From assembly GCA_035582835.1 (NCBI GenBank), contig JAYKAV010002945.1, positions 218,653-282,652 of the forward strand: a stretch of 64,000 nucleotides of DNA. The letters are read 5' to 3'. This DNA is from Phoebastria nigripes. Its lineage: Eukaryota > Chordata > Aves > Procellariiformes > Diomedeidae. Below, piece by piece: positions 11,441-21,480 of this stretch (its first letter is position 1; each line of letters begins with the position of its first letter). The translations under genes and the position numbers were made by a program. Below the pieces are notes generated by a model. The model ran no database searches. It had not been told where the DNA came from and was given only the letters and a program-made list of their open reading frames with translations.

Positions 11441-14400
11441 AACATTCAAATATGCTGCAGTTTCTCCAGAGCAAACACCAGGTTATTTGGGCATAGGTAC
11501 TACCATCAAACTTAGCTCTTTCCCTGAGTTTTACGACCCAAACTATCATTTTAAGGTTTGTGGTGTTCTAGGATTGATGCAGCTCTGACCAGCAATTATA
11601 TCCTTACAGCCAGTCTTTTCAGTTGCTGACCATTTTAGGTAAACATTGAGGGGGGAAGCGGGGGGAAGGAATTCTCACCTAGTATCCATTCTTGTTCAAA
11701 GATATATTTAAGTGAGACATTTTATACAATGATCCAGTGATTGACACTGTAGCTAAAGCAGGGGTCAGTCACAATACAGCTTCTGCCATCTGGGCAGGGA
11801 AGCATATATGGAATGAAATGAGGCTTCAGTAACACTTAAAAAACCAATGCATTTGTAAGAAAAAAATATTTAAATATATCAACTATGCAAATTTTATAAT
11901 AAATTTGCAGTATTATAGCAAACATCAGTTTTTAAATGTCATGAAGTATTTACAGGAGTTGAGATTCCTTCTTTGTGGCTAGGGTTTGCTTTTCATCTCA
12001 CAAGACAGGGGAAATAATCAAGTATGGGTTTTCATTTTGATTTTTTCAAGTTTCTGGTTATCCTGTCATGCATAATGCATTACATTCTTAGCTTCTAAAA
12101 CTAAATTGGCATAATTAAAGATTTTCAATTACTGAGTATTGTTTCTGATTGTGTCAGGATTTTCTAGGGCAGCTTTTAAAACAATTTTACTAGTTTGGAA
12201 AAAAATACACAGTTCCTGAATTAAATAATATTCTGTGGAAACAGTTGGAAATTTCATGATGGTTACAAGGCTTTATAGGAGATAAACACAGTATAGTGTA
12301 TGTGCATGCTTTCAGATTGCAGGCATAAAGAAATGGCAAAGAATTTAGAAAGTGACTCTAAAGTGAAGAATCCATGGGAGAAGTTTAGATTCCTGAGTCT
12401 GTCAATAACTCCGTGCAGAAGTCATAAAATGAAAAATTAGAAAGTCTTTCTCATGACTTACATAAAGTTAGGAATGTCTGGCAATGAGACCATATCTGCT
12501 GGAGACAGATGAGACAAAGAAAACTGTGACCAATCTTGCTCCTATTGAATCTAAGAAATAAATTTTGGCTATGGGATGCATCTGGCTTCCTTTCATGCCA
12601 ACAGAAATTAGCCATTGATATCCAGGGGAATGAAATGGGGCCTGTAGACACAGTTTGTTTTGACTATTTTCTATTCAGTAATTTTTAATGAAGCAACTAA
12701 ATTAGGCATAACTTGCTACAGCTCTAATGAATATATTGCAAATGATTAAAATGATGAAACTATGTGGCCTTAAATATTGTCCTAGAAGATTTGTCATCCA
12801 AAAAGCCTTGGGAAAGGTGCTAATGCAAGTGAGTATTCTGAAAGGCAATTTCTCACTGTTTAGTTTGCAGTGAAAATATATTAGCAATGATTTTTTTTTT
12901 TTCTATAAAATATTTGTTTACATTCTGAAGTAAAACAACATATTTATTGTATTTGAACTCTTTTTGCCTGGCTTTTTCTAAACTTTTCCTCTGATGCACT
13001 CATCTGAAATGAGAAATCCCATTAAAGGCTCTTTGAAACCTAGGATAACTACCATCTTACAAGAACGGTGGGCTGAATTGTATCACTCAGTTTATTTAAC
13101 TACTGAAGATATGTGTTCAGTTTTTAAATATACTATAAGTTCCTGCATGACCTCAGATCATGTGGCTTTCCTGTGTGTTGTTTACCTGCTTCAATGTATA
13201 ACGATTTCAAGCAGCCATATATTTTGGAATAAAGTATTTATAATTTGCCTGGTGCTCAGTAAAGTCCACATATGTTTATTATAGGTATCATTTTATTGCC
13301 ACCATTACTAGTGCTTAGCAGACAATACGTCATCCTAAGTGTTAGAATAAATTGCAAATTTAACAACTTGCTCCAGCTAGTGAAGAAGTTAGCTCAGCCA
13401 TCATTATACATAGACTATATTGGACCAAGACAGATGAATAAACTAAAAGTCTGCAAGGACTTCCGAAAATAGATAAATAAAAATTGCCACTCCGTATGGT
13501 AGAGAGAAAAGTAAATGAAATTCAGGGCCCAAATTATTTGGGTTTTGCAGACTAAAAAAAAATTTTGTAAACAAATCAAAATCAAATTAAGAGAGAATAG
13601 TGGCATTTCAGTTTCTTCTCCATTGTCAAAAGCACCATATACATTCCAAATAAAGGTGCACCAGTACTTAGTGCAATATTGTAAGGTATTCTGAATGCAC
13701 TGCTTAGCAAGTAGACAGCTTGTTATTTACCTATCAAAGTTTTGACTGGTGTTAAGATGCAGCTTTACAACAATTAAATCTGAAAATCATATTGGCATAA
13801 ACAAGAACAACAAGACTCAGAATATGAAAAAAGAGTCATTGCCTCCTCTTCAAACTCACCTAGCTTTTGTTCCTGCTGCTAGGTAGACATCCAGGAGAAA
13901 AAAAAGTGTCTTGGTTGCAATACACCAAGTACGAAGTAGATGGAATCTCTACTCATTCTCCCAGTTGCTTTTCTAAAGCCACAGGCACTAGCCAGGAGCT
14001 AATTAATCCTTCACCCAAATTCCAAATTAGATACTAAGCAAATTATACCCATTAGAAAGATGAGATGAAGACCCCACGCTTTCTAACGTGCTTTGCAAAG
14101 TGATGTGTGAGAGTTGTTTTACTGCAATTACCTCACAAACTTTTGAGTGGGATGAACAGGTTGAAGAGATGGCTGATGGGAAAATCCACAAAAGAGAGTC
14201 CTAGAGACAAACCTGTCTGCTGCCAAACACATCTGCTGAAATCTCAATTATAAAGAAAATATGCCACTGTAAATTCCTGGTCTTGTGAAGTGAAAAGATG
14301 GATAGCATGTAACTGATATTGGAAGGTACGCTGATATAAGTGGAGTAAAAAATAAGCAATTGGTAAGAGTTTCTGAATGGAATCCTAAGAAAATGCCCTA

Positions 14401-15110
14401 AATGAGTATTAACAACTTTGCATGCAGTATATAAATTGCATAAATACAATGATCAAGAATATAAAAACCAACTAATATCTTAGGAATTCAGCATTAAATT
14501 TTTATTTTTAACTGACTCTGTCTTCACCACAGTGAACGCGGTTAAAATTCACCACTATCAGGTAAATTTAAACATTTTCAATATTGGCAGAGCTGATTCT
14601 TCATGTCTTTCTCAGTTTCAGTTCAAACAGGTGTTTTGAAAGAGGCTAACCACAAGAACTGCTTCCTGTAAACCTGTCACCTTGTTCGCCAGGAGTAAAG
14701 CTTTGCCAGTTTGCACCAAGAGTGGAAACTTCACTTTGTCTCTTTCCTATATTGATTCTTAACTTTTTCAGAGCAAAAGAGATCATACCTATGATCTCTT
14801 GCATAACAGACCTAACAGAACTTCATCTGATAGTTCATGTAGGAAAGAATAAATCTACTTTGTCAGGTCCATATTTAACTTAAAAGTATCTCTCTTCGAA
14901 ATACAGTCCATTTTGATTTATGAGGTCGATATGAATAATTTTGTATGGATATACTTCAGTTAAATCAGGGTTTTCCTTTTTCATTTTAGGCTTAGAGTTA
15001 GGAAGTGTGATCCTTGGTACCAGGGACTTGTTTCTAAGATGACCCACTGAGATGCCTTGTGGTTGTGTTCCATGATTTACCACACAGAAAAAAAAAGTAA
15101 CATCGAGAAG
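11441..15110. other. Non-coding AT-rich DNA upstream of the CpG island
   Basis: No gene is recognisable. At 12068-12083 there is a small AT-rich motif pair (catgcataatgcatta). At 14533-14561 a 29-base segment lies between a strong polypyrimidine acceptor (gtcttcaccacag) and a donor (ATCAG|GTAAAT) and could be a microexon. At 14777-14800 there is a tight perfect hairpin. The remainder is ordinary sequence. Confidence 0.5.
14777..14800. repeat. Perfect short hairpin, 10-bp stem
   Basis: AAGAGATCAT is followed after four bases by its exact complement ATGATCTCTT. The A and T bordering the loop can add an eleventh pair. The stem is too short for a microRNA precursor. It may be a chance palindrome. 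Confidence 0.7.
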
Positions 15111-15452
15111 ACCCCGCAGTCATTATTTTTTTTTTTTTTCATGGGCAAAACATCAGTTAATTCAGAGGGGGAGTTACAAGTCAGGAAAAATCCTGCTGCC
15201 CGCGGAACAAACCCGTTTCTGCAGAACCGTCTGCTAGTCTTATACAGGGAAAACAAACTGCTTTCGACGTCCAGATTCGCTCTTTAATGAGAAAATGACT
15301 CACCACCAAACTTTCCCATTCTTGTCGGAAAATGCAGTTCCCCAGTGACAATCACAGCGGGGTAAGCGCTTTAATCTTCCTCCCCAGAGACACCCCCTCC
15401 TCCCCCCAAAAAAATTATTAGGGCACACGAGGGGATTTTATGCGTCTGTTAC

Positions 15453-15492
15453 CTTTCTCCACAAGCTCCAGAGCTCTGCAGACAAGACTCAT
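15453..15492 (-). other. Candidate divergent exon with ATG and donor
   Basis: Reading the minus strand, an ATG with G at -3 opens a frame MSLVCRALELVEK that ends in a good donor (GAGAAAG|GTAACA). The frame upstream is also open, so the exon could be longer. I do not recognise the peptide. An alternative reading is that 'cttgtctgcag' just inside is an acceptor. The position at the edge of a CpG island fits divergent transcription, which is common at such promoters, but nothing here proves a protein. Confidence 0.25.
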
Positions 15493-15726
15493 TTCTGTAC
15501 CACCACGCCCAGCCTCGGCTGCCGGGCAGGACCCGCCAGCAGCCAGGAGCTCCCAAGAGGAGCAAAAGTTGCGGGAACTGCCGGTGCGGGGCGGCGCGGA
15601 GCCCCGCAGAGCCGCGCGCCCCCTGCGCGCCCGGGGCCGGGACCGTCCCCGGGGCAGGAGGATGCGGGGAGGCAGCAGCATCCCCCCGGGGAGGGCACGG
15701 CGGCACCCCGGAGCATCCCAGCTCAC

Positions 15727-15800
15727 CTTTGTTGTGNTTGGCGGCGGCGCTGACAGCGGGCGGGGCCGTGCCGGCGGCGCCGCCCGCCCCCCGCTATAAG
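15727..15800 (-). other. Candidate divergent first-exon end (minus-strand donor)
   Basis: On the minus strand the sequence CACAACAAAG|GTGAGC is a near-perfect splice donor, with its last exon base at 15727. It lies just upstream of the plus-strand TATA box, as expected for a divergent or promoter-upstream antisense transcript. The upstream exon boundary is not visible, so the outer limit given is arbitrary. Confidence 0.3.
15758..15800 (+). promoter_or_regulatory. Core promoter: GC box plus TATA box
   Basis: A perfect Sp1-type GC box (GGGCGGGGCC, 15758-15767) is followed by an inverted GC-rich site and then by TATAAG at 15795-15800. The usual TATA-to-start spacing puts transcription start near 15825-15832. 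A TATA box inside a CpG island often goes with tissue-regulated rather than housekeeping genes; applying that here is inference. Confidence 0.65.
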
Positions 15801-15902
15801 CCTCTTTGCCGCTTTCTCCCTGGGTCTCACTCCTGCTCCGCGCGTCCCCGTAGCTGCGCAGTGGAAATCCGCACCGGGGAGCTGCCGAGGGGCGCCGGTG
15901 TC

Positions 15903-15908
15903 ATGTGA
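15903..15908 (+). promoter_or_regulatory. Minimal start-stop uORF (ATGTGA)
   Basis: An ATG followed directly by TGA lies in the inferred 5' UTR. Start-stop elements are known to stall initiating ribosomes and lower downstream translation. Relevance here depends on transcription starting upstream of it, as the TATA box suggests. Confidence 0.4.
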
Positions 15909-15916
15909 AAGCGCAC

Positions 15917-15982
15917 ATGCTTTGCCATCCACGCAGCGCCCCCCCCTCCTCTTCCTCCGCGTGTTTTTCCTGTTTTTTCTAA
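15917..15982 (+). promoter_or_regulatory. 21-codon uORF
   Basis: This short upstream frame in the inferred leader runs from ATG to TAA with a proline/serine/cysteine-rich product and no domain. It overlaps the pyrimidine tract of the possible acceptor at 16015, so it would be removed if that intron is used. It is a candidate translational control element. Confidence 0.35.
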
Positions 15983-16157
15983 CGTAACTCCTTTCCTTCC
16001 CCCTCCCCTGCTTAGCCACCCGCCGCCGCTCCGCGGCCCAGGCCACCCCCGCAGAGGCTCCGCGGCGGGCGGGCGGGCGCGGGGCGGCCGCCAGGGAGGA
16101 GCGCGCCCGGCGGCGGGCAGCCCGCGGAGCCGCGCCCCGCGGAGCCGCTTCGGAGGT

Positions 16158-16211
16158 ATGGTTTTCCCGGCGGAGCAGAGCTGCGGCGGCTGCCGCCTCC
16201 GCGGGTGCTGA
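16158..16211 (+). promoter_or_regulatory. 17-codon uORF
   Basis: ATG at 16158 opens MVFPAEQSCGGCRLRGC and stops at TGA 70 bases before the main ATG, a spacing that allows reinitiation. The ATG overlaps the donor-like GAG|GTATGG, so splicing there would destroy it. Confidence 0.4.
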
Positions 16212-16280
16212 GACGGGATTTTTGTGGTGCGGTTCNCGGGCTCCCAGCTTCATGACTGCGCGGAGCGGGGAGCCAACACC

Positions 16281-16287
16281 ATGCGAG
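16281..16287 (+). CDS. Start of a coding region, first seven bases only
   Basis: ATG CGA G is followed at once by the splice donor GTAAGC, so the first exon would encode Met-Arg and one base of codon three (phase 1 intron). The ATG has ACC before it and A at -3, a good Kozak context. A competing ATG at 16252 has a weak context (TTC) but stays open to the same donor, giving MTARSGEPTPCE with a phase 0 junction. Only the next exon can decide, and it is not recognisable in the window. Very short coding first exons after long leaders are common in genes for secreted or membrane proteins with long first introns, but no family can be named from two residues. Confidence 0.45.
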
Positions 16288-16328
16288 GTAAGCGGGCCGG
16301 GGGGTGGCTCTTTGCTGGAAAAACTGCT

Positions 16329-16377
16329 GGGGAAGGGGCTGGGGCAGAGGTTTCGTGCCGGGGGAGAGGGTCCGGGG
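16329..16377 (+). promoter_or_regulatory. G-quadruplex-prone G-run cluster
   Basis: Six runs of three or more G (four, four, four, five, three and four) lie within 50 bases on the non-template strand, starting 42 bases after the presumed first donor. The first three are only two bases apart. G-runs just downstream of a CpG-island start favour G4 and R-loop formation and can act as intronic splicing enhancers. Confidence 0.5.
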
Positions 16378-17450
16378 CAGAAAGTTGGTGGGTCGCGCCC
16401 GCCCGCCGGCGTGGCTGCTCGCGGCGTCTTCCCGGCACCCGCGGGGGGCCGGTGGCCAGCCCGAAGTGCCCTCTGCGGCAGGAGCGTGGGGGGACACCCC
16501 CGACGTACCTGTGCAGGAAAGCCCGGCGTCGCCCTGGGCCGCAGCGGGCAGGGTGGGAGGGAAGGGGCAAGTGGTTGGCGGTGTCAGTGTCGTGAAGTCC
16601 CCACCCGCAACTGTCCACGGAGCGCGCTCGCCCTCGGCAGGTGGCCCGTACCGCAGGACCCGCCTGCCTCTTGGTCCCAGCTCGCTGCCTGCACGAGGAG
16701 GGGCTCCCCTTTCCCTCCCCAAAAGTTGTTCTCAGGACTTTTTCGCTGGCTTCGCCCTGTTCCCCAGCCGGCATGTCGCCCGGGGGGCCCCCTTCCCCGG
16801 GGGCCGCTAATGGGGCGGGAAGGGTTGTGCTGCCCGGGACCCCCCTCCGCGTGCCCGCAGCTCTCTTCCGCGGCCCCCTGGGCCGGTGCCCCCTGCGCAG
16901 CCCTATCTTGGAGGGCAGCCAGAGTCTCCCCCACGGCTTGCAGCCCCAGCTGGTGAGGGTCCCGTAGGAGAGTACAGAGCATCCCCACCGACGGGACACC
17001 CCCAGGCATGGAGAGCTGCCGGGGTGCTTGTCCTGAGGGTGCCACTGGGGCTGGAGAGGGGCTGCATGCTGTGGCTGGCACGCCGACACCTAAGTGGGTG
17101 TGGAGGGATGCGGGAGACATGGGAACGCGTTGTTTCTGCGTGTCCCAGGGCCAGACTCCACTGGGCCTTTTCCCTGGGCCAGGCGAGCACCGGCACTGGG
17201 GCGAGAACAAACCCCACAGCCCCAGGCACCCGCGGGGTTTGCACACCACCTCCGCCCCCCATCTTCCACACTCCCCTTCATCGCCCAGTTCTTCAGCCCG
17301 GTTGCTTGCCTCACACCACAGCATGGTAAAGGGGCAAAAAGTAGTCTTTCCCGGGGTATAGGGATGGAGGAGAAGGGCGTACGAGGAGTGGAACATGCTC
17401 AGGGTTGACAGCGACATTGCGTGCAGATTTCTTGGGTCTCCGGTTTGCTT

Positions 17451-19081
17451 TAATGAATGGGGACACACACGCTAGAAAAAACTTTTAGCTGGGATTTCCT
17501 CTTGTGGGATATCAGCTCCTGTAGCTGCGTGCGTTAACCGCTAACAAATCACGCGTGTGAGTAGTTTTCTTTAAAGGAATTGTAACTTTGACATTTGCAC
17601 AGAGAAAACAAAAAAACCCTCTTTCCCCCTGCGTTCTTAGCAGATAGGGTGTTTGCTTTGGGGCATCTGGCAAGAACTTGCTAAACAGTATTTGTCTTTC
17701 ATAAGAGCAACAGGAAACAGAGAGAAAACTCTCAATTCTGTAAAGCGGCCCCTGTTGCAGCTTTTGCTTCCCACCCCCCCGCCCTGAGCGCCTCCAGTGC
17801 GAGTAGAGCTGGTCAGTGCTTCGGGGATTATTTTTGAAACGTGCCCATCAGTGCCCCCTGGGCAGGAGTCCCATCTCCCCTTTTCCGGGCAGTTTGTCCA
17901 CCCGAGCCACAGCTGCCCGCGCTTCTCCTTCCCCACCTCGGGGTGGCCCATGCTACTGCAGGGCACAGGAGCCCCCCTTGACAAGCACAAAGTGAAATGT
18001 CATCCCTCTCCTCTGACCCTTTCCTTTAAAACAAGGTCCAGGGTGGCCGAGCGGTCCTGGGCAGGGAGAGGGAGGTGAATGTCTCGCACACCTGGCAGCA
18101 TTGCTTGCGGGGTGTGCCCCTGCCCGGCAGCTGCCCCTTGAGCTGTGAAGAGGTGCTGCTCTGCCCCTAGAATGCAATTTTATATTTGCATTATGTTTAG
18201 GCTTGCTCAATAGGGAATTTATGGGTGGGGCGAAAAGGGGCTGGGATGGATGGAGGGAGGAGAAAAACAGCAAACAGGCAACTTTCATCCTTGTGCAAAA
18301 CTCATGTGCAAGAAGTTACCAAAATGATGCTTTACATCAGGTGTACATCGAGATGAGAACAGCGCTTGACACCTCCTCAAATGAACAAGAACATTGTACA
18401 CTAATAGAGCATCTGTCCATTGCATTTGTGGCTTTCCTAATAAAATAAATGTATATCACAATTAACAGATTGTGAACTTCCATGAATTAATGCTTTTAGA
18501 CAGCTGTAAGCCTTCTTGTGAAAGTATAGTTGTTTTCAACTATGTTGTATTCACTGTTGGGTTTGAAGGAAGAAGCTCTGTCTCTTGTACGCGTGAGCTC
18601 TCCCCCCAGACTTTCCCAGCTGAGCTGTGATCCTTCCAAGCTGCAGTTGATGCACTCAGCCCAACATGCCTGGGATGTGCAGGGATTGCTGTGGTTGCTT
18701 ACCTGCTCCACATTGGAGTTAGAGGCCAAAGAGCTTCTGAAAATATCCAGCCTGTGTTACTGCCTGCTGCATCCCAAAGCACTGGGCAGACATAGGGGTT
18801 GTCAGTCATCCCATCCCATGGAAGCACAGCTAGCTTTGGGGCACACCTCAGCTGTTGTGCCACTACATTATTGTCATTGGTCAAGTCCTATCCAAAATAA
18901 TAATGCCCTGTACTTCAAATCTGGGTTCAAATCCCTTTGAGGATACATAGCCATGCTGACCTACAGTGGAACAATATCCTGGTACAGGAGGCTGAGCACT
19001 TGTGCTTTTGGTGCTGTCATTGTCATGGTAGGTCCAGGTATTTCCCTCTGAACTGGGAACGGAAGTTTTGGAAGTTGATGA
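17451..19081. other. Non-coding sequence, GC falling back to AT-rich
   Basis: Composition declines from the CpG island to AT-rich DNA after about 18150. Open frames up to 136 codons (18530-18940 plus) have no recognisable domain. A minus-strand segment 18703-18736 is flanked by an acceptor (gatattttcag) and a donor (GAGCAG|GTAAGC). It is only 34 bases and may be chance. Confidence 0.5.
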
Positions 19082-19124
19082 CTTTTATACCTACATTTTA
19101 TAGAGGCAAATGTAGGTATAAAAG
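19082..19124. repeat. 17-bp perfect inverted repeat with 9-base loop
   Basis: The left arm CTTTTATACCTACATTT (19082-19098) is exactly complementary to AAATGTAGGTATAAAAG (19108-19124), with loop TATAGAGGC. Pairing stops at the arm ends, so the stem is shorter than a typical microRNA precursor (about 30 pairs). It could be a recent templated inversion, a cruciform-forming site or a small palindromic mobile-element relic. Confidence 0.95.
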
Positions 19125-21370
19125 AATGACATTTACAATGAGCATTCATCATGGTATTTCTTCCACCTGTCCCACTCCTGCCAACATCCTGTGAGGGGGT
19201 TAAGATCATAGAAGGTATACTTAAATATATTTTTAGAAAAAGAGGACTGAAAATGCACTAAAATTATTGTGCTGCTTAACTAAAAAGAAAATATAACTTA
19301 TGTTTTTTTTATCTTGTAATTTAATTTTTGTTAAACTGATTTGTAAAGTTTAAAGTTGTTAGAAGTTAGTGAATTCTATATATAATACAGCTGATATGCA
19401 AATATAAAAAAATTACCAAGTGGCAAAAAAATATTACGAAGTGGCAAATAAAATGTAAAATCACCTGATTTTACTCTGGGCACTTGCTACCTGTACACAC
19501 ACAAAAAACAATTTTGTGATCACAGTTATTTGAGTTGTGAAAGTGACATTAAAGCAGTCATACAGAGTATCCCTTTTATTGAAACAGTAATATTTAAGCT
19601 TTCAGTTGGGAATCTTGCTAAAAAGCTTTTATCTTTTATGTTTTAAAGAAAAGGAGCTCCACAAAACCCTGAAGCCAAGGTATTTGAGCAAGTTTTTCTC
19701 TGTAGTTTTCTCTTGTTGGTATCAGGACCAAGCAATGACACATATTACGTAATGTTACATAGTTACTCTGTTTTCTTAGCATCATTACTGAAATATTTGT
19801 AAGCAATTAGGAAAGTGTGAATCAAACAAATCCTATCTGCTGAGTATTGCTGAGAGATCTTATTAAGTAACATATACAAATAGTCTGGATAACTGAGAAA
19901 GTTCTCAATTTAATAGATGAGTGCAGGGAATCTTTATACGCTCATTAAAGCAAAGGAAACTTATTTCACAAGTTATTCCAGGAAAAATAAATATGACTAA
20001 ATTTGGAATATGTAACATTAATATCCTAAAATATGTCAATGAACACATTGACTATTTAAAACAAAGGTGGTAAGAGAGAAGCAATACTGATTTTGACAGG
20101 CTTAGGACCCTACCCCACCACAGCAAAACCTATTTGTCATCACAGCATGGTGCATCCAGCTACTACGTACCTGAATAATGTTATTTGGCTTCATTGATTC
20201 TCCTTGATATGTGATGGAACACAAGTTTCTGGTGTTAGACCTTTGCAGGTCAAATTTTAACAAATGTCAGTAAATGCTTCCTCTCAAGCAATGCAATGAA
20301 TTCACAGAAATCAAGGTCTGTGCTGTGAAATTGAAGAATGTATGCTTTGTAGCTGAAGACAAAGGACGTGCACAGGAGTAAATATTGATTGAACTAGTCA
20401 TCAGACAAATAGAAATGAGCTTTACCAGTGCACCAGTATAACGGGTTATGTTAACTAGCCCTTTCATTGTCCATATGCTGCCCTTTCAACCCGCAACCCT
20501 GTCTATTGAGCTCTTAATGAGGGAAACCACAGGTGTTATAACGGCATTTATAGTAAATCGGGCTAAATATAATAGTTGTATAAATAACCTGTTGTAGTTA
20601 CATAGGACGAAAGGGAAATTATTAAAAAGAAAAAAAAAAAAAAGAAAAGAAACTTTGAGCGTCACTACACAATCATGAGGTAACAGTAGTGCGTTAGTGG
20701 TTACGCGTTGTTGTACACTTCTAAGATGCTGTCCTAGATCACTTGCTGTTGAGCTTAGTAATAAACCTGCTAAATCAACTTCAACCAAAGCGTAAATTTT
20801 AGGAAACCTGGTACATTTGAATTTAAAATCAGTTTCTTTAAAGAGCAATTTTAACAGCTTTGAGCATTTAGCACAGTTGGGGCTTTCCATAATGACTTTC
20901 ATAGACAAACTATAGATGTCAAAATGTTGTTCTTTGTGCTTCGTGTTTATAAAGTTCAATGTTGTTGTTCCTTCCGATTCTGTATGCAGTCTGGGCAAAG
21001 TCTGCAGTGCAGCTTTGAGAATAAGACATCACACAGTGTCACTGGGGGTGGCAGACAGAAGGTGCCTTTGGGATTGTGCCGTTTTCCTGTTTGTTTCTAA
21101 TACTGCTTTCATGAGCATATTAAAAACACTGATTTATGCACAGGATTGAGAATAGAATACAGCTGTGGTGGCCTGGTCCTTGTTTGACTGAACAATGCTT
21201 ACTCACTTGAGTCCTATTGATGAGACATTTGGCCCTCTGTATTTTTGCTGTCTTGGAACTATTTTTTATAAAGCAGAAGTGCTCGTGCTTAACTTTGCCA
21301 GACACATTCTGCTGGAAATTTATGCAAACAGAATGACAGCTGTTTCTGCCTCTGCTACAAGTATATAGGC

Positions 21371-21480
21371 TAATTTATTTTGACATAAATGTTGTTATTA
21401 TGCTGTTAATGATGAATTATTTTGATTAATTGTCAATTACAATGCATCTACACAATTTTTAAGGAAGATGGAAGCTTTTA
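21371..21480. promoter_or_regulatory. AT-rich homeodomain-type candidate enhancer block
   Basis: Several TAAT/ATTA cores (TTAAT, GATTAAT, CAATTAC) are packed within about 70 bases next to an ATGC motif. Deeply conserved vertebrate enhancers often look like this, with dense homeodomain cores and no repeats. Conservation was not tested, so this is pattern recognition only. Confidence 0.25.

Larger units (their letters stand above)
15826..16287 (+). other. Candidate first exon, mostly 5' UTR
   Basis: The start is inferred from TATA spacing and the end is set by the donor G|GTAAGC after 16287. The leader is very GC-rich and carries several upstream ATGs. It may itself be spliced: a long pyrimidine tract with a ctaac branch-like motif ends in cttag at 16015, and GGAG|GTATGG after 16154 resembles a donor. 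The 16016-16154 segment could therefore be a separate non-coding exon. I cannot choose between these models without transcript data. Confidence 0.5.
15500..17450. promoter_or_regulatory. CpG island
   Basis: About 2 kb of dense CpG and very high G+C rises out of AT-rich surroundings on both sides; the edges are judged by eye. The island contains GC boxes, a TATA box, a candidate first exon with ATG and donor on the plus strand, and two candidate donors on the minus strand. Many frames stay open for 100-290 codons on both strands because stop codons are rare at this composition. Those are not proteins. N positions fall at 15737 and 16236. Confidence 0.9.

Noticed and set aside
16252..16287. Assigning a gene name from the N-terminal residues Met-Arg or MTARSGEPTPCE
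   Set aside because: Two to twelve residues are too few, and I could not match them to a family with confidence, so no symbol is given.
15723..17468. Long open frames of 100-294 codons on both strands of the CpG island
   Set aside because: They overlap each other in several frames on both strands, are rich in Pro, Gly, Arg and Ala, and show no domain. Stop codons are simply rare at this composition.
18703..18736. Minus-strand acceptor-donor pair around 34 bases
   Set aside because: The donor is strong (GAGCAG|GTAAGC) but the segment is tiny and isolated. Similar minus-strand donors occur elsewhere (for example near 27533 and 41230), so chance is likely.
20486..20998. 170-codon minus-strand frame
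   Set aside because: It has no recognisable domain and includes a poly-Phe patch from an A-rich run. It sits in AT-rich intron-like DNA.
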